DNA of 11,744 nt. Origin: CAYMEV01 sp964431655 [NCBI: uncultured bacterium]. GTDB lineage: Bacteria > CAYMEV01. The notes beneath the pieces are model-generated. The model ran no database searches. It saw only the letters and a program-made list of their open reading frames with translations, and was not told the origin of the DNA. The stretch lies in the NCBI GenBank assembly GCA_964431655.1, contig CAYSKJ010000018.1:1-11744 (forward strand). Direction: 5' to 3'. The position numbers and the translations under genes were made by a program. This document shows positions 1-7,406 of the stretch, piece by piece (position 1 is the stretch's first letter; every line of letters begins with the position of its first letter).

Positions 1-429
1 ATAATCCTTCAGTATCTTCTCTATCTCCCTCTCCCCCTCAAGCTTGGACAGACCATAGACGCTTCTGGGGTCCACAGCGTCTTCTTCATTATAGGGAGCA
101 TCCTTATCTCCGTTGTATACATAATCAGTGCTTATATAAAAAATATGGGAATTAAATTCACGGCATATTACAGCCAGGTTTGCAGTGCCTATTTTGTTTA
201 TTTCCAGGGCATATTCCCTGTTGTCTTCAGCCTTGTCTACCATGGTATAGGCTGCTGTATGGATGACATAGTCAGGCCTCACAGTATAGAACATCCTTTT
301 AATGGAATCTATATCCCTTATGTCCATCTCTTCGATATCCACAAGAAACACATCCGCCCTTTCAGGGGCGGCAAGCCACAGGGCATTGCCCAGCATGCCT
401 CTGCTTCCTGTAATCAGAACCCTCTTCAT
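1..429 (-). CDS. rmlD: dTDP-4-dehydrorhamnose reductase, N-terminal part (runs off left edge)
   Basis: The last step of dTDP-L-rhamnose synthesis is the NAD(P)H-dependent reduction of dTDP-4-keto-L-rhamnose in the cytoplasm. The first 143 residues are present. They show the Rossmann dinucleotide-binding loop GSRGMLG (residues 8-14), the family signature AAYTMVDKAE (59-68), STDYVYNG (100-107), and the short-chain-dehydrogenase catalytic pair in YGLSK (Tyr125, Lys129). Full-length RmlD is about 280-300 residues, so roughly half lies beyond position 1. The ATG overlaps the rmlB stop as ATGA (429-426), indicating translational coupling. The gene order on this strand is rmlA-rmlB-rmlD. rmlC, the epimerase that supplies the substrate, is not in the window and may lie further left. 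Family assignment is secure. A related NDP-sugar reductase is the only real alternative. Confidence 0.93.
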   Translation of the reverse strand, partial: MKRVLITGSRGMLGNALWLAAPERADVFLVDIEEMDIRDIDSIKRMFYTVRPDYVIHTAAYTMVDKAEDNREYALEINKIGTANLAVICREFNSHIFYISTDYVYNGDKDAPYNEEDAVDPRSVYGLSKLEGEREIEKILKDY

Positions 430-1448
430 TTAAGCTTCTCTCCATACTGCCTTGTATAATATATCTGGTAATCCGCAGATTTCATCTTGATATCCCTCCA
501 CCAGGATTCATTATTCCTATACCATTGTATAGTCTTTCTCAGGGATTCTTCAAAATCATGTACTGCTTCCCAGCCCAGCATATTTTTTATTTTGGATGTA
601 TCTACCGCATGCCTTTTTACATGACCCAGCCTGTCCGGCACAGGAACCATGAGTTCCTTCGGCTTTTCCAGCTCATCCAGTATAATGCCTGCAATATCTT
701 TGATGCTTTTCTCCGTTGATGCCCCGATATTGAAGGCTTCGCCATAATGTTCTGATTCCTGAAGTATTTTCAGGACAGCATCGCAATGGTCATCAACATG
801 AATCCAGTCCCTCGTATTTTCACCTGTACCGTATACAGGCATGGATTTGCCTTCAATAGCATTAGTCACAAATAAGGGTATCAGCTTCTCAGGGTACTGG
901 TAACGGCCGAAATTATTGGAGCATCTTGTAATTATTACCGGCAGTCCGTAAGTAGAAAAATAACTGAAGGCAAGCCGGTCCGCCCCGGCTTTTGATGCCG
1001 CATAGGGGCTCTTGGGATAAAGGGGGTCATCTTCAAGGCTCGGCCTGTCATTAAATGCTTCACCGTACACTTCATCCGTTGATATCTGTATGAACTTTTT
1101 GGTCTTGTGTTTTTTTACTGCCTCCAGTAGAACAAAGGTACCGTAAACATCTGTATTTATAAAGGTGCCTGCATCAAATATGGATCGGTCGACATGGGTT
1201 TCAGCAGCAAAGTTTACAATATAATCTACATCCCTTACTATGTCATTAATTAGTTCCCTGTCGCATATATCACCTTTTACAAACCTGTGTCTGGGGTTTT
1301 CTTCAAGCTCTGTAAGATTATCCAGGTTGCCGGCATAGGTAAGCTTATCAAGGTTAATTACAGAAATGTCATCAGTGTTCTCAATGATATAATGAACAAA
1401 ATTTGATCCAATAAAGCCGGCTCCGCCGGTGACAAGCAATTTTTTCAT
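426..1448 (-). CDS. rmlB: dTDP-glucose 4,6-dehydratase
   Basis: RmlB converts dTDP-D-glucose to dTDP-4-keto-6-deoxyglucose using tightly bound NAD+, the second step of dTDP-rhamnose synthesis. The 340-residue protein has the usual family length. It carries the extended-SDR NAD loop TGGAGFIGS (7-15), the dehydratase-specific catalytic Asp-Glu in STDEVYG (Asp125, Glu126), and YAASK (Tyr149, Lys153). Substrate-side motifs are RCSNNFGRYQYPEKLIP (175-191) and RDWIHVDDH (213-221). The Thr-Asp-Glu triad separates RmlB from epimerases such as GalE. The ATG at 1448 follows a near-perfect AAAGGAGG ribosome-binding site. The gene lies 18 bp after rmlA and overlaps rmlD by 4 bp, so all three are almost certainly on one transcript. 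Confidence 0.97.
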   Translation of the reverse strand: MKKLLVTGGAGFIGSNFVHYIIENTDDISVINLDKLTYAGNLDNLTELEENPRHRFVKGDICDRELINDIVRDVDYIVNFAAETHVDRSIFDAGTFINTDVYGTFVLLEAVKKHKTKKFIQISTDEVYGEAFNDRPSLEDDPLYPKSPYAASKAGADRLAFSYFSTYGLPVIITRCSNNFGRYQYPEKLIPLFVTNAIEGKSMPVYGTGENTRDWIHVDDHCDAVLKILQESEHYGEAFNIGASTEKSIKDIAGIILDELEKPKELMVPVPDRLGHVKRHAVDTSKIKNMLGWEAVHDFEESLRKTIQWYRNNESWWRDIKMKSADYQIYYTRQYGEKLK

Positions 1449-1457
1449 ATTTAGGAA

Positions 1458-1465
1458 CCTCCTTT
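1458..1465 (-). promoter_or_regulatory. ribosome-binding site of rmlB
   Basis: AAAGGAGG on the minus strand, 9 nt before the rmlB ATG, filling most of the short gap after the rmlA TAG stop. It is one of the best Shine-Dalgarno matches in the window and supports the chosen start. Confidence 0.8.
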
Positions 1466-1466
1466 G

Positions 1467-2528
1467 CTAAATTATTTCGATAGAAGACAATTCTCCTATC
1501 ATAAGCCTGTGCCTTCTGGGTTTATCGCTGGTTTTCCTTACTTCAGCCCCTTTACCCAGAAGGCTGTCTGTAATGCTTGTTTCAATATCTGTTATCCTGC
1601 ATTGCTCCATGACAATCGAGTTTTCAATCTCGGAGTTTATTATGCTGACATTATCTCCCAATGAAGTAAAAGGACCGATAAAACTGTCAATAATACTGGT
1701 GTTTTTCCCTATGACCACAGGGCCTCTCACGGTAGAACCCTTCACTGTGGAACCGCTTCCCAGTACGACCCGGTGTTCTATTTTGGAATTGATAATCTCG
1801 CCTTCTATGCTGGTTTTTATTGTATCCAGGTACATACGGTTTGCCTCCAGCATATCCTGGAGTTTTCCAGTGTCCTTCCACCATCCGCTTACTATATGTG
1901 ACAGTACTGAGCTTTTATGGTCTATGAGATACTGTATTGCATCAGTTATTTCAAGTTCATTCCTCTTTGAGGGTTTTATATTATCTATGGCATTGAAAAT
2001 CCTGTGATTAAACATGTATACACCTACCAGAGCAAGGTCGCTTTTCGGGTGCTGGGGCTTTTCCTCCAGGCTTACTATCCTGTTGCCCGAAAGTTCAGCA
2101 ACTCCGAACCTCTGGGGATCCTTGACCCGGGACAGAAGAAGAAGGGCATCGGGATTTTTGTCTGAAAATTCCTGCACCAGCGACTTAATCCCTGACAGTA
2201 TAAGATTATCCCCGAGATACATGACAAAAGACTCGTCTCCCAGGAATTCTTCGGATACCTTGACCGCATGGGCAAGCCCCAGGGGCTTTTCCTGATGAAT
2301 GTAGGTAAATTTTACACCGAACCGGGATCCATCCTCAAGCGCCTGCATTATCTCTTCTCCTGTGTCTCCCACTACAATACCGATATCGGTGATACCTGCA
2401 TCCCTTATAGCCTTTATCCCAAAATGGATTATCGGTACATTCCCTACCGGAACGAGCTGTTTAGCCCTTGTATAGGTTATAGGCCGCAGACGGCTTCCTG
2501 TCCCTCCGGATAAAATCAGACCCTTCAA
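1467..2528 (-). CDS. rmlA: glucose-1-phosphate thymidylyltransferase, long form
   Basis: The enzyme condenses glucose-1-phosphate and dTTP to dTDP-glucose, the entry step to dTDP-rhamnose. The nucleotidyltransferase domain (about 1-235) shows the signature loop GGTGSRLRP (8-16) with Lys23 in AKQLVPVG, the Mg-binding YLGDN (104-108), EEKP (155-158), ELEITDA (191-197) and WKDTG (217-221). Unlike the roughly 290-residue E. coli RmlA, this 353-residue protein adds a C-terminal region (about 240-330) of imperfect hexapeptides rich in Ile/Val plus Gly/Asn/Ser. This is a left-handed beta-helix, typical of the long RmlA subfamily (StrD-like). The start is TTG at 2528: no ATG or GTG fits, the protein begins exactly where the family does (MKGLILSGG), and a good ribosome-binding site lies 6 nt upstream. 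rmlB directly downstream makes the sugar assignment firm. Confidence 0.94.
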   Translation of the reverse strand: MKGLILSGGTGSRLRPITYTRAKQLVPVGNVPIIHFGIKAIRDAGITDIGIVVGDTGEEIMQALEDGSRFGVKFTYIHQEKPLGLAHAVKVSEEFLGDESFVMYLGDNLILSGIKSLVQEFSDKNPDALLLLSRVKDPQRFGVAELSGNRIVSLEEKPQHPKSDLALVGVYMFNHRIFNAIDNIKPSKRNELEITDAIQYLIDHKSSVLSHIVSGWWKDTGKLQDMLEANRMYLDTIKTSIEGEIINSKIEHRVVLGSGSTVKGSTVRGPVVIGKNTSIIDSFIGPFTSLGDNVSIINSEIENSIVMEQCRITDIETSITDSLLGKGAEVRKTSDKPRRHRLMIGELSSIEII

Positions 2529-2534
2529 ATCAAA

Positions 2535-2542
2535 TCTCCTTT
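2535..2542 (-). promoter_or_regulatory. ribosome-binding site that fixes the TTG start of rmlA
   Basis: AAAGGAGA on the minus strand, 6 nt before the TTG at 2528-2526. It sits in the 36-bp gap after the lptD TGA. Its strength and ideal spacing argue that TTG is the true initiator. Confidence 0.75.
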
Positions 2543-2564
2543 CCTGTATTTCTATATAATTCCA

Positions 2565-4955
2565 TCAGTAGTTTCTCTCACCCCATTCCTCAACAAAATC
2601 ATTCGGAACATCTGAAGAACCAACTGAGCCTATATTCAGGAACATAAAGCTGAATTCGAATCTCCAGTCTTCAGTATTTTGAGTATAATACCTGTAATTT
2701 ATCTCCTTTATGGCAGCAACCTGGATACTGAAACAGGGATGTAGATATGCCACGCGGAAGAGTCCGTTCCTCATTTCCTGCCTGTCCAGGTCATAGTTCA
2801 AAGAAAAGCCGAGGCCTATGAGGTCTTTTATCTTAAGGCTTGTATTGGATGAAATATATCGGTTAGACCTGTTGTAGAAGGTATTCTCAAAATTTGTCAT
2901 ATCGGGAATATCCTGCATTACGACATAATGGGAATAATTTATCTGGGTTTTGATCCAGGAGCTGTGGTATCCAAAATCCAGGTTATAGGACCTGAATTCC
3001 CGGTAATATGGATCATATTGAATAAGAAGCTTTAGAAAAAAATTACTGGTGGGATATAAATTTGCATCAAAATAATAATCGGATTTGGGTTCTTCCGTTC
3101 TCCTGGCAGGGTCAAAAAGAGAATAGGCCAAAAGCTCCTGCTTGAACCTGTCATAATTCTGGTAAAGGCTTATAGATGCTATTTCTCTTGACCGGGAACC
3201 TTTGCCCTTTTCTCCCGGCCTGGGTTTATACAAAAACTTCTGAGTTATCCCATACCTGAAATAATTGCTTGGATTAAATACATCGTATCCATCAAGGTTG
3301 GGTATCCGCCTCTGTTCATAATAAGGCCTGAAATAATACTCAAAAAAGGGATATACCATGTGCATCATTTTGCTCTCGCTGGAAAATATAAATACTTTGT
3401 AAAACTTCGGGCCCTCAGTTACTACCGATGTGTCATAAGCATATATGAACTCATTGCTGTCAATCAGGTCATTATTGTAAAAATTACCGTTTTCGTCATA
3501 AATGTCCAGTATCCTGTTGTAATATGCCCCCATCAGATTGAGGGAGGGAGTAATTGTCAGGAAAGATGAGACCTTCAGGGGATAGGAGAAGTTCATCTCA
3601 CTCTTGGCCCTGATGGCTCTGTCATTTCTGTAGTCATACCTGAAGGTCTGTTCCTGCAGATTATACATGCCGGAACGGTAGCGGAAATTTGTAAGGGAGG
3701 CATTAAAGCCAAAATACAGGTCTCCCAGAATCTTTGTCCTCATTATGCTGTATTTCAGCTCGGGAAGCTTTGAAAGTTCAGCTCCCTTCTCCTCCCTGAG
3801 GTCTTTTCGTATATCAAAAAAGAGAAGCACGTTTCCCTTTGGTGTGTCCGTATTGTAAGAGAAGGACAGAAAAGAATTGACCTGGTTTTTTGTGCTGTAG
3901 TTGGTGTTCCATCCATAAAGGTTGTAATAGTTGTCAATATTTACATATTCTATTTTTAGCAGGGCCATGAGGTTTCTGTTTATATAATGCCTGTGCAGGT
4001 AGTTTATGCTGTACTTATTTGTCGGATCATCGGTGGTTTCACCGAAAATATCCTCATATTCCCTGCTGTAAAGCCCGGCGAAGGTTCCTGCCTGCCCCTC
4101 TCCAAGAACATAACGGAACTCCAGGGATGTCTTATATCCGAATTTGGTATAGTAATCAAAACTCAGAGTGGTATCAACATAATCTGATATTGCCCAGAAG
4201 AAGCTGTTCCTTATGTAAAAACCTCTCTTGGCGCTGTACCCTGCAGCAGGGATTAAAAATCCTGTAGATCTTTCTGATTTTACCGGGTAAACAAGGTAAG
4301 GCAGGTAAAAAACCGGTATTTTGCCAAACCATAATACCACATTCTTCAGCCTTGCATACTCTTCCCTTGTTATTGAGCCCGAGGTTGAGGTAAAATACCA
4401 GAGTCTGTGGGAATAATCGCAGGAGGTAAGCTCCGAATTTTCATACTCGTAATCCCTGTCGGTATGCTTTATAATCCTGTTGCCCCTTATGTAAAAAGCT
4501 TCGGATATATAGCCGTCAGCATCATAAATTATGCCTGTATTATTGGAGAGGTTTATCTCCATCTTGGAAGCATTTATAAAATCATTTTCCTGCTTGAAAT
4601 ATACGTTGCCCTCGGCAATCATAACCATGCTTTCCCTGTAGAACTCCAGCCTGTCTGAATAAAGCTCCAGGTTCTGGTATTTTATTTCCACATTGTTCTT
4701 GAGAATCAGAAGGTCTTCATTAACATAGTCATAGTAACCCGCGCTTATATGCATAAGAGCCAGGTCTATCTCCTCTTTGCCTGTATCCTCCTTTTGTTCT
4801 GCCGAGCTGTCTGTATCAGGGACGGTCAGATCCGGAAGAGTATTAGTATCAGAGCTGTCGGGCTTAGATAGAAGTTCCTTCTTTTTGCCCTCCTGGGAAA
4901 GAAGCACAGAGTTAAAGACAAGAAAAACAAGTATTAAGGCCAGAAGTCTTTTCAT
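2565..4955 (-). CDS. lptD: LPS-assembly outer-membrane protein LptD
   Basis: LptD is the outer-membrane beta-barrel that, with the lipoprotein LptE, inserts LPS into the outer leaflet. The 796 residues match the family's usual length (E. coli about 784). A signal peptide (1-20, basic start MKR, then a Leu/Val/Phe core) is followed by a Ser/Asp/Thr-rich linker (about 29-60). Then come an OstA/LptA-type beta-jellyroll (about 65-175, e.g. NVEIKYQNLELYSDRLEF) and the barrel, opening with the hallmark FYLPYLVYPVKSERSTGFLIP (starting at 216) and rich in alternating Tyr/Phe strands. Only two cysteines exist: Cys179 at the end of the OstA domain and Cys741 near the C-terminus. The start is supported by the signal peptide, but no clear ribosome-binding site precedes it. 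The crp-like gene ends 11 bp upstream, so coupling to it is likely. rmlA follows after 36 bp. Confidence 0.93.
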   Translation of the reverse strand: MKRLLALILVFLVFNSVLLSQEGKKKELLSKPDSSDTNTLPDLTVPDTDSSAEQKEDTGKEEIDLALMHISAGYYDYVNEDLLILKNNVEIKYQNLELYSDRLEFYRESMVMIAEGNVYFKQENDFINASKMEINLSNNTGIIYDADGYISEAFYIRGNRIIKHTDRDYEYENSELTSCDYSHRLWYFTSTSGSITREEYARLKNVVLWFGKIPVFYLPYLVYPVKSERSTGFLIPAAGYSAKRGFYIRNSFFWAISDYVDTTLSFDYYTKFGYKTSLEFRYVLGEGQAGTFAGLYSREYEDIFGETTDDPTNKYSINYLHRHYINRNLMALLKIEYVNIDNYYNLYGWNTNYSTKNQVNSFLSFSYNTDTPKGNVLLFFDIRKDLREEKGAELSKLPELKYSIMRTKILGDLYFGFNASLTNFRYRSGMYNLQEQTFRYDYRNDRAIRAKSEMNFSYPLKVSSFLTITPSLNLMGAYYNRILDIYDENGNFYNNDLIDSNEFIYAYDTSVVTEGPKFYKVFIFSSESKMMHMVYPFFEYYFRPYYEQRRIPNLDGYDVFNPSNYFRYGITQKFLYKPRPGEKGKGSRSREIASISLYQNYDRFKQELLAYSLFDPARRTEEPKSDYYFDANLYPTSNFFLKLLIQYDPYYREFRSYNLDFGYHSSWIKTQINYSHYVVMQDIPDMTNFENTFYNRSNRYISSNTSLKIKDLIGLGFSLNYDLDRQEMRNGLFRVAYLHPCFSIQVAAIKEINYRYYTQNTEDWRFEFSFMFLNIGSVGSSDVPNDFVEEWGERNY

Positions 4956-4966
4956 AATTGCATTAA

Positions 4967-5590
4967 TTAAAATTTCTTGAAATAATCAAAGTAGTGTTTT
5001 AGCTTTTTAAGATCCTTTATAACAATCTGTCCCTCTTCAGTATCGGCAATCTTTTCTGTCTTCAGGTCATTAAGGGTGTCATCCACAACCTTTTTGTCTA
5101 CTCCGAACTCGAAGGCGAATTCTTCCGGGCTAGTGTTGAGCTTGAGGGTGTTTCCTTCCCTGTAGGCAATATACATGCTGCAGTGTATCATGAGACCACC
5201 CAGCACTCTTTTGGTTGGATCAGCAGTAAGAAGAAGCTCTATCTGCTTGTTGGCCCGGTTTAGCCTTTCAGAAAGGCCATGAAAAAGCTTTTTGGCAATA
5301 TCGCTTCTCTTGTTGAATATAAGTTCAAGATCATCCTTATTAACCTTTAAAAGCTTGCTGTCTTCCAGAACAAATGCTGTGGCGCTCCTGGGCTTGTCCA
5401 CAATGACACTTATCTCTCCGAAAAACTGCCCTTTCCGCAGGACCTCCAGCTCTTTTGATTTGCCGGCAATTTCCCTCTTTATAAGCACAGCACCTTCCTG
5501 TATTACATACATGCATTCACCATTATCCCCCTGCTTAAAGACATAGTCGCCTTTTTTAAAATCATATACAAGTTCTTTTAAATCTTTCAT
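4967..5590 (-). CDS. Crp/Fnr-like cyclic-nucleotide-binding protein
   Basis: A 207-residue protein with an N-terminal cyclic-nucleotide-binding beta-roll and a C-terminal winged helix-turn-helix, the layout of Crp/Fnr regulators. The beta-roll opens with KKGDYVFKQGDNGECMYVIQ. Its phosphate-binding cassette FGEISVIVDKPRSATA (about 57-72) keeps the Gly-Glu and Arg-Ser pairs that hold cAMP or cGMP, so ligand binding is likely. A long dimer helix follows (about 93-122). The winged helix is about 153-195, but its recognition helix (VDKKVVDDTLNDLK) has Asp where E. coli CRP has the DNA-contacting Arg185. There is no Fnr-type cysteine cluster. I chose ATG 5590 over the GTG at 5596: AAAGGGG sits about 9 nt before the ATG but only about 3 nt before the GTG. 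lptD follows 11 bp downstream, suggesting control of envelope genes; the target is not known. Confidence 0.85.
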   Translation of the reverse strand: MKDLKELVYDFKKGDYVFKQGDNGECMYVIQEGAVLIKREIAGKSKELEVLRKGQFFGEISVIVDKPRSATAFVLEDSKLLKVNKDDLELIFNKRSDIAKKLFHGLSERLNRANKQIELLLTADPTKRVLGGLMIHCSMYIAYREGNTLKLNTSPEEFAFEFGVDKKVVDDTLNDLKTEKIADTEEGQIVIKDLKKLKHYFDYFKKF

Positions 5591-5625
5591 ATACACCTGC
5601 CCCTTTTTATTTCCTACTATCCAAG

Positions 5626-5651
5626 ATTATAAAAACCGTCAATAAAGTCAA
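5626..5651 (-). promoter_or_regulatory. possible promoter of the crp-like/lptD/rml operon
   Basis: The 97-bp stretch between rlmI and the crp-like gene (5591-5687) is the only sizeable gap in the leftward series. On the minus strand it holds a perfect TATAAT (5631-5626), with TTGACT (5651-5646) upstream and an AT-rich block before that. The spacer is only 14 bp, short for a sigma-70 promoter. A second TTGACG (5642-5637) lies too close to serve as the -35 for this -10. No convincing terminator hairpin follows rlmI, so read-through from upstream is also possible. Confidence 0.35.
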
Positions 5652-5687
5652 ATATATTAATTGGAACCTGCCTGCCTGACAATATTC

Positions 5688-6860
5688 CTACAAACCTGTA
5701 AAATGAAAGGTTTTAAGGTAATTACCTTCGGGAAAAGAGGCCAGAACCGGATGATCAGCAGGATGCCCGTAAATTCCGCCATACTGCATATGCAGACCTC
5801 TTTCTGTCAGGAGGCCTGTAATAAGATTTTCAAATTCAATTCTTTTTAGCAGGGATGAACAGGAACTCGTAAGGAAAATACCGCCCTTTTCCAGCTTTTC
5901 CAGGGCAAGGCCATTGATCCGCGAATAAGCCTCCATGCCCTTTCTCCTGTCCTTGATACTCTTGATGAAGGCGGGGGGGTCAACAATCACCATATCAAAC
6001 CTGTGATTTTCAGATTTAAGATATTCAAAGACATCACCTGCAATAAATCCAGCTGAATCTTCTCCCAGGCCGTTAATGCAAAAATTATGCCTCCCTGTAA
6101 GAATTGCCGATTCTGAAATATCAACGTTAAGGACATAATCCGCACCCCCGGCCATGGCATTCACCCCTGAGGCGCAGGTATAGGAAAACAGGTTCAAAAC
6201 CCTCAGTCCTTTTGAAATTTTGCGTATTAAAGAGCGGTTATCCCTTTGATCCAGAAAAAAGCCTGTTTTCTGCCCCCTTATAATATCCACCTCAAAGGAA
6301 AGACCATTCTCATGGATGATGATATTCTCATCTATTTTATTGCCTGCAAGCAGTCCCTTTTTTCTAGCCAGGCCCTCCCTCTTAATGGATAAATTCTCGC
6401 TTTTTTCATATATACTATTTGGGCTGAGCACTTCAAGCATCGCATCCACTATATGATCCCTGAAAAAATCCATTCCAAGGGTGTGAATCTGAATAACGGC
6501 AGTTTTACCGTACCGGTCTATTATAAGCCCTGGCAGAAGGTCCGACTCTCCATTGACGACCCGGTAACTATCACTTTGATTATCAATGCCTGACCGAAAA
6601 CGCCTCCTGAGGGAATTATCTATCCTGACCTTAAAAAAATCCCTGCCTATTTCAGTCCTGGCGAGTGAAAGAACTCTAATCGCGATGCTGGTGGAGGGAT
6701 TGTAATAACCGAGGCAAAGAAAATCGCCTTTTTTTGAGTACACTTCAGCCAGGGGTGTTTTGTCATCGGGAGTTATACTGCTTATCTTTCCGCTGAAAAT
6801 CCAGGGGTGACCCTTCTTTACAGATACTGCCGCCCTGTCCTGAATAATAACCCGGTTCAC
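5688..6860 (-). CDS. rlmI: class I SAM-dependent rRNA methyltransferase, RlmI-like
   Basis: Likely a cytosine-C5 methyltransferase of 23S rRNA (RlmI/YccW family; E. coli RlmI makes m5C1962). The 390-residue length fits the family (about 396). An N-terminal PUA-like RNA-binding domain contains VKKGHPWIFSGKI (14-26). A central domain and then a Rossmann methyltransferase domain follow, with family signature GQKTGFFLDQRDNR (196-209), SAM motif I FSYTCASGVNAMAGG (225-239), motif IV DPPAF (294-298), the SSCSS loop with candidate catalytic Cys334, and DHPVL (369-373). I chose GTG 6860 because it overlaps the upstream HD-gene stop as GTGA and gives the family's usual N-terminus. A GTG at 6875 would add five residues but has no ribosome-binding site. 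A run of seven C codes the Pro-Pro of DPPAF. The exact target base is inferred from homology only. Confidence 0.88.
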   Translation of the reverse strand: MNRVIIQDRAAVSVKKGHPWIFSGKISSITPDDKTPLAEVYSKKGDFLCLGYYNPSTSIAIRVLSLARTEIGRDFFKVRIDNSLRRRFRSGIDNQSDSYRVVNGESDLLPGLIIDRYGKTAVIQIHTLGMDFFRDHIVDAMLEVLSPNSIYEKSENLSIKREGLARKKGLLAGNKIDENIIIHENGLSFEVDIIRGQKTGFFLDQRDNRSLIRKISKGLRVLNLFSYTCASGVNAMAGGADYVLNVDISESAILTGRHNFCINGLGEDSAGFIAGDVFEYLKSENHRFDMVIVDPPAFIKSIKDRRKGMEAYSRINGLALEKLEKGGIFLTSSCSSLLKRIEFENLITGLLTERGLHMQYGGIYGHPADHPVLASFPEGNYLKTFHFTGL

Positions 6861-7396
6861 AGCAGCTTCATCCACCAGTCGGATGAAGAACTGCCGGTTA
6901 TCGTATCCGATATTTCCCTGGATTCTGCAAGGAAAAGCCTTTTTTTAATCGGGATGAACCATTTTTCTGCCGATGAGTTTCCCCTGTCAAGCTCCTCCTT
7001 CAGAGTCAGTATCATTTCCAGCTGGTCAGCGTCCATGCATATCCTTGCCTCCAGGCTCTCTTTTAGTGCAAATTCACTTAAAAGCTCAGTAATTTCCGCT
7101 TCAAAGGGGGTATTTTTAAGCATGTCCCTGTTGGCCTTTTCCTCATCGGTATTTGCATAAAGTTTATTCACATAGTTCAGGTCTCCGGTCCTCGCCTCGC
7201 ATACATCATGAAACAGGGATATCAGTATGACCTTGAGTGTATCGGCTCCCATAACCTTTGCAAGGTAATAACCTATCACTGCCATACGGTAGGAGTGCTG
7301 GGAAACGGTCTGGTCACCGGTTCCGAGAAAGTCAAAACCGGATCTTTTTACCCTGTTTAGAAGTCCCAGTTCAAAGAAAAAATCAGATATGGACAT
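6857..7396 (-). CDS. HD-domain hydrolase, YfbR-like 5'-deoxynucleotidase
   Basis: A 179-residue metal-dependent phosphohydrolase of the HD superfamily. Metal ligands are visible as His34 (QHS), His63-Asp64 (FHD) and an Asp in DADQLE (122 or 124). The stretch HDVCEARTGDLNYVNKLY (63-80) closely parallels E. coli YfbR, where the Glu after HD is catalytic (here Glu68). YfbR removes phosphate from deoxyribonucleoside 5'-monophosphates, so nucleotide clean-up in the cytoplasm is the best guess. Related HD proteins act on other phosphoesters, so the substrate is open. The start is ATG 7396, preceded by AAGG at 6-nt spacing. An in-frame TTG at 7402 abuts that site and is unlikely. The gene begins 9 bp after the unknown secreted-protein gene, and its TGA overlaps the rlmI start, so it is operonic with both. 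Confidence 0.82.
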   Translation of the reverse strand: MSISDFFFELGLLNRVKRSGFDFLGTGDQTVSQHSYRMAVIGYYLAKVMGADTLKVILISLFHDVCEARTGDLNYVNKLYANTDEEKANRDMLKNTPFEAEITELLSEFALKESLEARICMDADQLEMILTLKEELDRGNSSAEKWFIPIKKRLFLAESREISDTITGSSSSDWWMKLL

Positions 7397-7402
7397 TTTC
7401 AA

Positions 7403-7406
7403 CCTT
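7403..7406 (-). promoter_or_regulatory. ribosome-binding site that selects the ATG of the HD gene
   Basis: AAGG on the minus strand, 6 nt before the ATG at 7396 and directly adjacent to the competing TTG at 7402. It overlaps the final base of the upstream stop codon. Its position favours the ATG. Confidence 0.5.

Noticed and set aside
145-459. Plus-strand open frames across 145-5849 and others opposite the leftward genes.
   Set aside because: They lie antisense to genes with clear family motifs, show no domain or ribosome-binding site, and are typical chance frames.
5645-5687. Possible terminator hairpin after rlmI.
   Set aside because: Only a 4-bp GGAA/TTCC pairing with a long loop was found and no T-run follows, so it is not a credible intrinsic terminator.
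5973-5979. Run of seven G (seven C in the coding sense) within rlmI.
   Set aside because: It encodes the conserved Asp-Pro-Pro motif, so the bases are explained by protein constraint. The frame is intact on both sides.
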